Below, piece by piece: positions 1 through 5,719 of a stretch of 6,370 nt of DNA. The translations under genes were made by a program, and so were the position numbers. Origin of the DNA: Alphaproteobacteria bacterium (GTDB taxonomy: Bacteria > Myxococcota_A > UBA796 > GCA-2862545); contig JACKEQ010000089.1 of the NCBI GenBank assembly GCA_020632885.1, positions 1 to 6,370 of the forward strand, written 5' to 3'. The notes beneath the pieces were generated by a model. It saw only the letters and a program-made list of their open reading frames with translations. It was not told where the DNA came from and did not search any database. The stretch's first letter is position 1. Each line of letters starts with the position of its first letter.

Positions 1-215
1 TCCCCGGCCGCCACCAGGAGCACCCAGAGCAGGTCCGAGTAGCCCTCCACGCCATCCCCGTCGTTCCAGGTGAGCCCGGAGCCCGAAGCGAGCCGGTGGG
101 CGTAGCGGAAGCTGATGTAGGCGTCGTCGCTGACATGGCCCGTGTACCGCCAGGCGTGGACGACCCCCAGGGCGACCACGGAGGCGAGCAGGATGCGGTC
201 GTGAGAGCGGGCCAT
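1..215 (-). CDS. GT-C fold membrane glycosyltransferase, N-terminal fragment (cut by window edge)
   Basis: Seen: 71 codons from an ATG at 215 run off the left edge. An in-frame TAG lies four codons upstream (227-225), so this ATG is the earliest possible start. A short basic head (MARSHDR) leads into a hydrophobic helix at about residues 7-21. The signature DDAYISFRYAHRLASGSG follows at 30-47, then WN (50-51), VEGYSDLLW (56-64) and the start of a second helix. Known: the pattern DDAYIxxRxxxN...GxGxxWN...V(E/Q)GYTxxLW marks the N-terminus of GT-C enzymes such as mycobacterial AftB and related putative mannosyl- or arabinosyltransferases. These use polyprenyl-phosphate sugars on the outer face of the membrane, and the paired Asp in the first loop is the usual catalytic or metal site. 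Inference: D30/D31 play that role here. Substrate cannot be told from the fragment. It is transcribed divergently from the ABC-F gene, with a GATAGT element 8 nt before the ATG and no Shine-Dalgarno. Confidence 0.85.
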   Translation of the reverse strand, partial: MARSHDRILLASVVALGVVHAWRYTGHVSDDAYISFRYAHRLASGSGLTWNDGDGVEGYSDLLWVLLVAAG

Positions 216-223
216 CGCGGGGG

Positions 224-229
224 ACTATC
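224..229 (-). promoter_or_regulatory. Putative -10 element (GATAGT) of the GT-C fragment gene, leaderless spacing
   Basis: Seen: on the minus strand GATAGT is followed by 8 nt (CCCCCGCG) and then the ATG at 215. It matches TATAAT at four positions, including the A and final T that matter most. No Shine-Dalgarno lies between it and the ATG, and no convincing TTGACA lies 16-18 nt upstream. Inference: transcription would start at or beside the ATG, giving a leaderless mRNA. One of four GATA copies in the window. Confidence 0.5.
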
Positions 230-235
230 CCGTCC

Positions 236-246
236 GTCCGGCGGAC
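236..246. repeat. Short inverted repeat GTCCG-g-CGGAC in the divergent spacer
   Basis: Seen: a perfect 5 bp inverted repeat with a 1 nt centre. It lies between the divergent putative promoters of the GT-C fragment and the ABC-F gene. An additional GTCCG copy starts at 232. It could be an operator acting on either gene, but in DNA this GC-rich such a small palindrome may be chance. Confidence 0.25.
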
Positions 247-282
247 AGTGCACGGAGCGGCCGGCCAGCGCGCGCTGCATCC

Positions 283-288
283 GATACC
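283..288 (+). promoter_or_regulatory. Putative -10 element (GATACC) of the ABC-F gene, leaderless spacing
   Basis: Seen: GATACC is followed by 7 nt (GGGGGCC) and then the ATG at 296. It is a weak match to TATAAT by itself. The same hexamer recurs 8 nt before the sulfotransferase ATG, and GATA is otherwise almost absent from the window. The G-run just before the ATG is not a good Shine-Dalgarno. Inference: a -10 element driving a leaderless or very short-leader transcript of the ABC-F and GT-C genes. Confidence 0.45.
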
Positions 289-295
289 GGGGGCC

Positions 296-1927
296 ATGAT
301 CACCGTCACCGACCTGACCATGAACTTCGGGGGCCAGACCCTCTTCACGGACGTGAACCTCCGGTTCGACCCCGGCAAGCGCTACGGGATCGTGGGGGCC
401 AACGGGTCCGGGAAGTCCACCCTGCTCCGCATCCTCGCCGAGCAGGAGCCGCCGTCGAAGGGCGACGTCCAGCGCCCCAAGAAGCTCCGCCTCGGCGTGC
501 TCGAGCAGGACCACTTCCAGTACGAGGACGTCCGCATCCTCGACGTCGCGATGATGGGCAACCGCGAGCTCTGGGACGCCATGATCGAGAAGGAGGCCGT
601 GCTGGCGGCCCCGGAGTTCGACGACGAGCGCTACGGGCACCTCGAGGACGTGGTGCTCCGCTACAACGGCTACGAGCTCGAGGCCCGCGCCGGCCAGATC
701 CTGGAGGGTCTCGGCATCCCCACCGCCGTGCACGAGCAGCCGCTCTCGGTGCTCTCGGGCGGCTTCAAGCTCCGGGCGCTCCTCGCGCGCACCCTGGCCT
801 CCGAGCCGGACCTCCTGTTCCTCGACGAGCCCACGAACCACCTCGACATCCTCGCGATCAAGTGGCTCGAGGAGTTCCTCGTGGCCTTCCCGGGAACCAC
901 GGTCGTCGTGAGCCACGACCTCCGGTTCCTCGACAACTTCGCGACCCACATCCTGGACGTCGACTACCAGCGCGTGGCCCTCTACAAGGGCGACTACACC
1001 GACTTCACGCGCCTGAAGGAGGAGGAGCGCCTCCGCCAGGAGACCGAGATCTCCAAGCGCGAGAAGGAGATGTCCGACCACAAGGCGTTCATCGCCCGCT
1101 TCAAGGCCAAGGCGAGCAAGGCCCGCCAGGCCAACTCGCGCCAGAAGCGCCTCGAGAAGATCGAGATCGAGCCGCTCCCGACGAGCTCCCGGCGCTACCC
1201 GCGCTTCAAGTTCAGGGCCGCCCGGCCCAGCGGTCGCGAGGTCCTGACGGTGACCGACGTGCGCAAGGCGTACGGCGAGAAGGTCGTGCTCGACGGCGTG
1301 TCGTTCACGGTCGAGCGCGGCGATCGGCTCGCCGTCATCGGCCCGAACGGCGTCGGGAAGTCCACCCTCCTGAACATCGCGATGGGCCTCGTGGAGCCGG
1401 ACGCGGGCACGGCGACCTGGGGCTACGAGGCGACCCCCGGCTGGTTCCCGCAGAACCACGACGAGGCCCTCGGCGACCCCGCCCAGACCGTGCAGGCCTG
1501 CATGTGGGACGTCGTGCCCGACGAGGGGCTCGGCAACGTGCTCGCGCGCCTGGCCACCGTGCTCCTCTCGAAGGACGACAGCGAGAAGGCCGTCGGCAAC
1601 CTCTCCGGCGGGGAGGCCGCCCGCCTCCTGTTCGCGCGCATCGCGGCCCTCGAGCCCACGGTGCTCGTGCTCGACGAGCCCACCAACCACCTCGACCTCG
1701 AGGGCATCTCCGCCCTCGCCCAGGCCCTGAAGGCCTACGACGGCACCCTGATCTTCGTGAGCCACGACCGCTGGTTCGTGAACGAGCTCGCCACCCGCGT
1801 GCTCGAGATCCGGCCGGACGGCATCGACGACTTCAAGGGCAGCTACGCCGACTTCCTGCGTCAGTCCGAGACCGACCACCTGGACGCCGAGGAGGTCATC
1901 CGCCAGGCGCGGGGCAAGAAGCGTTGA
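296..1927 (+). CDS. ybiT: ABC-F family ATPase, YbiT-like ribosome-associated factor
   Basis: Seen: 543 aa with two ABC cassettes and no membrane segments. Cassette 1 has Walker A GANGSGKST (34-42), signature LSGGF (153-157), Walker B LLFLDEPTNHLD (173-184) and switch SHD (206-208). A charged helical linker spans about 230-310. Cassette 2 has GPNGVGKST (349-357), LSGGE (436-440), VLVLDEPTNHLD (456-467) and SHD (489-491). All catalytic residues are intact. Known: ABC-F proteins are soluble translation factors that enter the ribosomal E site and reach the peptidyl-tRNA with the linker. Stretches such as MNFGGQTLF, MMGNRELWD, RARSQ-type linker basics (KASKARQANSRQKR) and GTLIFVSHDRWFV match E. 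coli YbiT (530 aa) better than EttA, Uup or YheS. Start: an in-frame ATG exists at 248, but homology begins at MITVTDLTMNFG and a GATA element lies between the two, so 296 is chosen. The stop TGA overlaps the TTG start of the next gene. A role in antibiotic resistance is possible for ABC-F proteins but nothing here points to it. Confidence 0.93.
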   Translation: MITVTDLTMNFGGQTLFTDVNLRFDPGKRYGIVGANGSGKSTLLRILAEQEPPSKGDVQRPKKLRLGVLEQDHFQYEDVRILDVAMMGNRELWDAMIEKEAVLAAPEFDDERYGHLEDVVLRYNGYELEARAGQILEGLGIPTAVHEQPLSVLSGGFKLRALLARTLASEPDLLFLDEPTNHLDILAIKWLEEFLVAFPGTTVVVSHDLRFLDNFATHILDVDYQRVALYKGDYTDFTRLKEEERLRQETEISKREKEMSDHKAFIARFKAKASKARQANSRQKRLEKIEIEPLPTSSRRYPRFKFRAARPSGREVLTVTDVRKAYGEKVVLDGVSFTVERGDRLAVIGPNGVGKSTLLNIAMGLVEPDAGTATWGYEATPGWFPQNHDEALGDPAQTVQACMWDVVPDEGLGNVLARLATVLLSKDDSEKAVGNLSGGEAARLLFARIAALEPTVLVLDEPTNHLDLEGISALAQALKAYDGTLIFVSHDRWFVNELATRVLEIRPDGIDDFKGSYADFLRQSETDHLDAEEVIRQARGKKR

Positions 1928-3858
1928 TCTGGACCCGCGGGGCCGACGCCGTCCTGGCGTTCCTGGGCTTCTGGGGTCTGCTCGTGCAGCCGGCTGTCTT
2001 CCTCGGGGCGAGCTTCGATCGGATCTTCGCCCTCGCGTGGCTCCCGCTCCTCCTCACCGTGGCCTGGACCTGGGGCACGTGGGGCCACGCACCGTCCCCC
2101 GCAGCCGACCGACCCTCCGACACGCCCGCCCTGACGGTGCCCACAGCCCTCTGGGCGCTCGCGGCGCTCGCCCTGGCGATGGTCCCGGCCGGCCCGGTGG
2201 CCTGGGGCCTAGTGGTCGTGCTGGGAGCGGCGGCCGTGGTGGCCGTGCCCGGCGGGGACACGACCTCCGCCATCGACCTGCGCGCCAGCCGCGCGGACCA
2301 CGCGGCCCTCGGGGTCGCCGCGCTGGTGACGCTCTCCGCCGTGCTCTTCGTGCACTGGCCGGGCCTGGACGACGCCTACTACGCGAGCGCGGTCACGGCG
2401 CACCTCGATCACCCCGACCTGCCCGTCCTGTCCTTCGACACGATCTACGGCGACACGTCCCTCCCGCTCCAGCAACCCGCCCACCGCGGACAGTCGTACG
2501 CGCTGCTGGTCGCCGTGCTCGCCCGCCTCACCGGGACCTCCGCCGAGACCGCCTACTACGTGCTCGCGCCGCCCCTCTGGGGGCTCCTGGGGCCCATCGC
2601 CGGCTGGACGGTGGCCAAGCTCGTCGCTCCGCGCGTGGCGTGGCTCCAGGTGCTGGTGCTCGTCGTGGTGCTGGTGGTGTGGGGCGCGTCGGACCACACC
2701 TACGGGAACTACGGGCCCGTGCGGGTCTTCCAGGGCAAGAGCGCCTTCGTGACCGTGCTGCTGCCCCTCGTGGTGGCCGCGGGTCTCCGGTACGGTCGGT
2801 CGCCGGACCCGGTGGCGTGGGTGCGTCTGCTGCTGGCCATGGTGGCGTCCGGGGTGCTGACGTCCACCGCGCTGCTCATGGCACCCGTGGCCGGTGCGCT
2901 GGCGGTGCTCGCGGCCGTGCGTCCCACCCGGGAGGGCGCGAAGGCCGCCGTGCTCGCGGGTCTCACGGCGGTGCCGGCCGTCCTCACGCTGCTGGCGCTC
3001 CGCTTCGAGGCCCGGCCGCACGCGATCGCGGACACCGCGTCCTTCGACCTCGACGTGTCCGTCGTGCTCTCACCCACCTGGCGGGGCCCGATCGCGCTCG
3101 CCGCCCTGCTCGCCGTCCCCCTTCTCGCCCGCCTCGCCCGCCTGCCCGCGGCGCCCGAGCTGCGCCGCTTCGTCCTGCTGGGCTGGCTGGTGGTGTGGAG
3201 CGGGCTCCTCCCGGCCGCCCTGGCCGAGCTCGTCTCCGCACACTTCCGCTGGCGCACGTACTGGACGTTCCCCCTGCCGGTGTTCGTCGCGCTCGCCGTG
3301 GCGCTGGCGATGCATCCGTCGGTGTCCGACCGCGTCCAGCGGCTCACGGCACCCGTGGCGGCCCTCCTGCTCCTCGGGTTCTGCCTGGCCGGCGAGTGGA
3401 CCGTGCACCTCGACAAGCGCACGTTCTACGGCCCCCCTCAGCACAAGGTGGACCCCGACGTGCGGGAGATCGTGGACGCCGTGATGGCCGTCGCGAAGCC
3501 GACCTCCATGGTGCTCGCGCCGCCCCTGGTGGCCGGTCGGATCCCTGCTCGCTCCCACCCGCCACGGCTGGTGACGGCGCGCCCCCTGTACGACGAGCAC
3601 ATGGCGCCGCTCTGGGGTCCCGACGCCGGCCACCAGCGTGTCGAGCTCGGCAAGCTCATGGTGAACGGGCACCCGTCCTCGGCGCGTTGGGACCGGCTCA
3701 AGGGCTACATGGACGCCCTGTGCGTCGACATCGTGTTCGTGCCTCCCGACATGGGCCGCCGCACGATGGTGCTCACGGGCCTCACGGGCATGGGCTTCCA
3801 GCCCCACCGGCGCTGGGCCGCGGGCACCCTCTACACCCGTCCGTCCTGCCCCCGCTGA
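1924..3858 (+). CDS. Large multi-pass membrane protein, putative GT-C glycosyltransferase (DUF6077-like)
   Basis: Seen: 644 aa with about 12-14 hydrophobic segments up to residue ~491, then a soluble tail (492-644). The loop after the helix at 128-146 carries D149-D150 in GLDDAYYAS, followed by FDTIYGD (171-177), a conserved-looking HRGQSY (187-192) and VFQGKSAF (268-275). FRWRTYW lies at 441-447 before the last helices. Known: an Asp pair in the first large outer loop is the GT-C hallmark, and bacterial DUF6077-type proteins share this general layout of a DD(A)(F/Y)Y loop, a QGK motif and a C-terminal outer domain. Inference: it transfers a sugar from a lipid carrier, but donor and acceptor are unknown, and a non-enzymatic membrane role is not excluded. 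Start: the TTG at 1924 overlaps the ABC-F stop as TTGA. No ATG or GTG lies in frame before the first helix, so translation is probably coupled to the ABC-F gene. An in-frame 9 bp tandem repeat at 3772-3789 gives LTGLTG. The sulfotransferase follows after 18 nt. Confidence 0.82.
   Translation: MIWTRGADAVLAFLGFWGLLVQPAVFLGASFDRIFALAWLPLLLTVAWTWGTWGHAPSPAADRPSDTPALTVPTALWALAALALAMVPAGPVAWGLVVVLGAAAVVAVPGGDTTSAIDLRASRADHAALGVAALVTLSAVLFVHWPGLDDAYYASAVTAHLDHPDLPVLSFDTIYGDTSLPLQQPAHRGQSYALLVAVLARLTGTSAETAYYVLAPPLWGLLGPIAGWTVAKLVAPRVAWLQVLVLVVVLVVWGASDHTYGNYGPVRVFQGKSAFVTVLLPLVVAAGLRYGRSPDPVAWVRLLLAMVASGVLTSTALLMAPVAGALAVLAAVRPTREGAKAAVLAGLTAVPAVLTLLALRFEARPHAIADTASFDLDVSVVLSPTWRGPIALAALLAVPLLARLARLPAAPELRRFVLLGWLVVWSGLLPAALAELVSAHFRWRTYWTFPLPVFVALAVALAMHPSVSDRVQRLTAPVAALLLLGFCLAGEWTVHLDKRTFYGPPQHKVDPDVREIVDAVMAVAKPTSMVLAPPLVAGRIPARSHPPRLVTARPLYDEHMAPLWGPDAGHQRVELGKLMVNGHPSSARWDRLKGYMDALCVDIVFVPPDMGRRTMVLTGLTGMGFQPHRRWAAGTLYTRPSCPR
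3772..3789 (+). repeat. 9 bp in-frame tandem duplication (CTCACGGGC x2)
   Basis: Seen: two adjacent identical copies of CTCACGGGC near the 3' end of the GT-C-like gene encode LTG-LTG (residues 617-622). It looks like a small replication slippage duplication that keeps the frame. Functional meaning is unknown, and its copy number could vary between strains. Confidence 0.6.
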
Positions 3859-3862
3859 GCGG

Positions 3863-3868
3863 GATACC
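3863..3868 (+). promoter_or_regulatory. Putative -10 element (GATACC) of the sulfotransferase gene, leaderless spacing
   Basis: Seen: GATACC sits in the 18 nt gap after the GT-C-like gene, 8 nt (CGCACGCC) before the ATG at 3877. It is the same hexamer as before the ABC-F gene. It also lies in a small hairpin, GCGGG-ATA-CCCGC (3859-3871). No clear -35 and no Shine-Dalgarno are visible. Inference: the sulfotransferase may have its own leaderless transcript besides read-through from upstream. The hairpin could instead affect translation. Confidence 0.45.
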
Positions 3869-3876
3869 CGCACGCC

Positions 3877-4650
3877 ATGCCCATCGTCTCCACCGACAAG
3901 CGGGTCGGGTTCATCCTCTCTTCCGGCCGCACCGGCACCGTCTTCGTGACGCGGGCCCTCGAGCGCCACCTGCCGGGTGTCGTGAGCGTGCACGAGCCGC
4001 GCGGGTCGCGCACCAACCTCGTGCTCTCCAACGTCCGCAACCTCGTGGGCCCCGGCACCGAGGTCGTCCGCACCCGCTTCCGGGAGGGCCTGCAGCGCCG
4101 CCTCGACGCACTGCCCGCGGGCACGCTGTACGTCGAGGTGAACCCCATGCTGGTCGCCCTCACCGACATCCTCGCCGACGAGGTCGAGCCGCTCCACCTC
4201 GTGCACCTCACCCGCGACCCCACCGACTGGGTGCGCTCCATCCGGAAGTTCCGCGCGTCCACGAAGTTCCGCCCGTTCATCGACCACGCGCCCTTCGCCA
4301 ACCCCTACCCCTCGCCCCGTCCGGACGGATGGTGGCGCGCCAGCCGCGTGGAGCGCGCCCTGTGGCGCTGGCGCTACAGCAACGAGCGCATCCTCGCCAT
4401 CCGCGACCGGGCTGCCAGCTACGTGCACCTCCGCTACGAGGACCTCTTCGCCGACGACCGCGACCTCCAGCTCGCCACGCTCGGCGCGGCCGTGCGCACC
4501 CTGGGCGTGGACGACGACGTGGACGGCTCCTGGCTCGACACGTCGGTGCGCGAGAACCCCGCCCCGCCCGGGGAGCGCGTGGACGTCGACCCCGCGCTGG
4601 TCGAGCGGATCTGCGGTCCTCTCGCACGCGAGCTCGGCTACACCTCCTGA
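3877..4650 (+). CDS. PAPS-dependent sulfotransferase family protein
   Basis: Seen: 257 aa, soluble, no signal peptide. After a first strand (VGFIL) comes the loop SSGRTGTV (15-22), a P-loop-like 5'-phosphosulfate binding motif with R18 in the usual Lys/Arg position. VHEPR follows at 38-42. HLTRDPTDWVRS (110-121) is the 3'-phosphate binding segment, with R113 and S121 as the expected contacts. RWRYSNERIL (164-173) and LRYEDLF (185-191) are typical later motifs. Known: sulfotransferases move the sulfuryl group of PAPS to hydroxyl or amino groups of sugars, lipids, small molecules or tyrosines in the cytoplasm. Inference: H39 or E40 is the likely catalytic base. The length matches compact bacterial members. 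The acceptor is unknown, but two GT-C genes nearby suggest a glycan or glycolipid. Start: the ATG at 3877 is 18 nt after the upstream stop and gives a normal N-terminus. The last 13 bp overlap the convergent regulator gene. Confidence 0.87.
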   Translation: MPIVSTDKRVGFILSSGRTGTVFVTRALERHLPGVVSVHEPRGSRTNLVLSNVRNLVGPGTEVVRTRFREGLQRRLDALPAGTLYVEVNPMLVALTDILADEVEPLHLVHLTRDPTDWVRSIRKFRASTKFRPFIDHAPFANPYPSPRPDGWWRASRVERALWRWRYSNERILAIRDRAASYVHLRYEDLFADDRDLQLATLGAAVRTLGVDDDVDGSWLDTSVRENPAPPGERVDVDPALVERICGPLARELGYTS

Positions 4651-5585
4651 GCCCCGTCCAGCGCGGCGAGGCCGAGCACCACGAGAGCCACGCGCTCGGG
4701 CGGGCTGCTGGCAGCCACGATGGACCGGATCTCGCGGTATGCGGCCCGCTGGACCTCCCGGATCCGCGCGAGGTCCTCCTCCCGCACGCTGAACAGGTTG
4801 TAGCTCGCGTTCCCCGTCCCGGAGGCCACCCGATCGGCCAGGGCGCGCACCCAGAACGCCCGCAGCGACGCGCGATCGGCGTCCGAGACCCCGACGTCCG
4901 CGGTGAGCGTACGCACGACCTCCCAGCCTCCCCCTCGACGCCGGATCAGACCGGCGGACACGAGCGCGTCGAGGGCCTCGCGCACCTCTTCGTCCGTGAG
5001 CCCGAGGTGTTCCGCGAGCCAGGCGTCGTCACGGCGCCTCGACCGGACCGCCGAGGTCTCGAGGGCCGTGAGCACCACCGCCGACCAGGGCCGATCGAAC
5101 ACCAGCCGTGCCGCCGCCCGGTTCGCCCGCCACCGGGCGGAGAGGGCGGGAACCTGCTCGATGTCCACCAGGGCGGCCACCAGATCGGGCGCCCGCCCGG
5201 TCATCCCGTCCACCAGCGTCAGCGCGGCGGAGAGGCGCGGGACCGCAGCGCCGGTGGTGAAGCGCTGGATCTGCTGCCGCGAGAGCCCGGTGCGCTCGGC
5301 GAGCGCGGCCTGGGAGGTGCCCCCCCGGAGCGCGTTCAGCCAGGCGGCGGGTGTGGAGACGGTGAAGGCCGCGGCAGCGGGGGGATGGAACCGCTCGATG
5401 GCCCCGTGCACGTCGACCCCGACGCGCTGGGCGGCCTCCAGGAACCCCACCAGCGTGGGCTCCCGGCGCCCTCCTTCCCACTCGGCCGCGACGTTGCTGC
5501 GGAAGCCGAGCCTCCGGCTGAAGGCGACCTGGCTGCGCCCGCCCCGAAGTGCCCGGACCATCTGTCGGCTCGCCAGCTCCATCAT
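4638..5585 (-). CDS. Transcriptional regulator with tandem HTH domains and DUF4423-like (TIGR02147-type) C-terminus
   Basis: Seen: 315 aa, soluble. Two XRE-like helix-turn-helix modules lie in tandem at about residues 9-60 and 82-133. They align without gaps at an offset of 73: ALRGGRSQ versus ALRGGTSQ, then RLG/RTG, and the Pro at 43 and 116. A winged helix follows at about 187-226 (WLAEHLGLTDEEVREALDAL, then a basic GLIRRRGGGWEV wing). The C-terminal 255-312, with SYNLFSVREEDLARIREV and a long helix, resembles DUF4423. Known: TIGR02147/DUF4423 proteins are expanded in Fibrobacter and myxobacteria-like lineages and are presumed regulators, with few studied. Inference: a DNA-binding regulator acting on its own divergent spacer and the lipoprotein gene. 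Start: ATGATG at 5585/5582; the first is taken, though the second is equally possible. No Shine-Dalgarno is evident. The TAG stop lies inside the 3' end of the sulfotransferase gene. Confidence 0.82.
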   Translation of the reverse strand: MMELASRQMVRALRGGRSQVAFSRRLGFRSNVAAEWEGGRREPTLVGFLEAAQRVGVDVHGAIERFHPPAAAAFTVSTPAAWLNALRGGTSQAALAERTGLSRQQIQRFTTGAAVPRLSAALTLVDGMTGRAPDLVAALVDIEQVPALSARWRANRAAARLVFDRPWSAVVLTALETSAVRSRRRDDAWLAEHLGLTDEEVREALDALVSAGLIRRRGGGWEVVRTLTADVGVSDADRASLRAFWVRALADRVASGTGNASYNLFSVREEDLARIREVQRAAYREIRSIVAASSPPERVALVVLGLAALDGAQEV

Positions 5586-5593
5586 GGGCCCAC

Positions 5594-5622
5594 ACTACAG
5601 CAATATCGAGCATCCTTGTCCG
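5594..5622 (-). promoter_or_regulatory. Putative promoter of the regulator gene
   Basis: Seen on the minus strand: CGGACA (5622-5617), a 17 nt spacer, then TGTAGT (5599-5594), each matching four of six consensus bases. TGTAGT ends 8 nt before the ATG at 5585, the same spacing as the other putative leaderless promoters. A second candidate -10, GATATT (5607-5602), lies within the spacer and would give a leader of about 10 nt. Which of the two is used cannot be settled from sequence. Confidence 0.45.
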
Positions 5623-5634
5623 AAATCGCCTCCC

Positions 5635-5648
5635 GAATCGTTCGATTC
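5635..5648. promoter_or_regulatory. Palindrome GAATCG-tt-CGATTC, candidate operator
   Basis: Seen: a perfect 6 bp inverted repeat around a 2 nt centre, in the AT-richest part of the spacer between the regulator and lipoprotein genes. Related ATCG half-sites occur at 5605-5608 and 5625-5628. Inference: a binding site for a dimeric regulator, most simply the adjacent HTH protein, upstream of the regulator's putative -35 on one side and of the lipoprotein gene on the other. A weaker arm pair, GTGG-cggta-CCAC, lies at 5663-5675. Confidence 0.45.
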
Positions 5649-5709
5649 CGACGTCCTCCGGGGTGGCGGTACCACGCACGGGCGGGCAGATTGCCCTCAT
5701 GGGGACGAT

Positions 5710-5714
5710 GGAGG
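5710..5714 (+). promoter_or_regulatory. Shine-Dalgarno GGAGG for the lipoprotein gene
   Basis: Seen: GGAGG is followed by 5 nt (ACCGG) and the ATG at 5720. It decides between three in-frame ATGs (5699, 5708, 5720): the first two have no purine-rich site in front. It is the only strong Shine-Dalgarno at any gene start in this window. Confidence 0.7.
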
Positions 5715-5719
5715 ACCGG

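Noticed and set aside
248..295. In-frame upstream extension of the ABC-F gene from an ATG at 248
   Set aside because: The 16 extra residues (MHGAAGQRALHPIPGA) have no counterpart in the YbiT family, and the GATA element lies inside them. The family N-terminus begins exactly at the ATG at 296.
862..1923. Open reading frame running through the ABC-F gene in the frame of the GT-C-like protein
   Set aside because: The translation is Arg/Pro/Gly-rich low-complexity sequence, typical of an out-of-frame reading of GC-rich coding DNA. Real membrane protein sequence begins only at 1924.
3859..3871. Rho-independent terminator after the GT-C-like gene
   Set aside because: The 5 bp stem with a 3 nt loop is followed by CACGCCATG, not a T-tract, and the next gene starts 5 nt later.
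3070..4428. Long minus-strand frame opposite the GT-C-like and sulfotransferase genes
   Set aside because: It is a His/Gly/Glu/Arg-rich shadow translation with no domain signature, antisense to two genes with clear motifs.
5663..5675. Inverted repeat GTGG-cggta-CCAC as a second operator
   Set aside because: Arms of only 4 bp in a GC-rich spacer are easily met by chance. It is mentioned under the main palindrome but not supported as its own site.
5687..5692. CAGATT as a -10 element for the lipoprotein gene
   Set aside because: It matches TATAAT at only three positions and has no convincing -35. Its place about 27 nt before the ATG is plausible but not enough to list as a feature.
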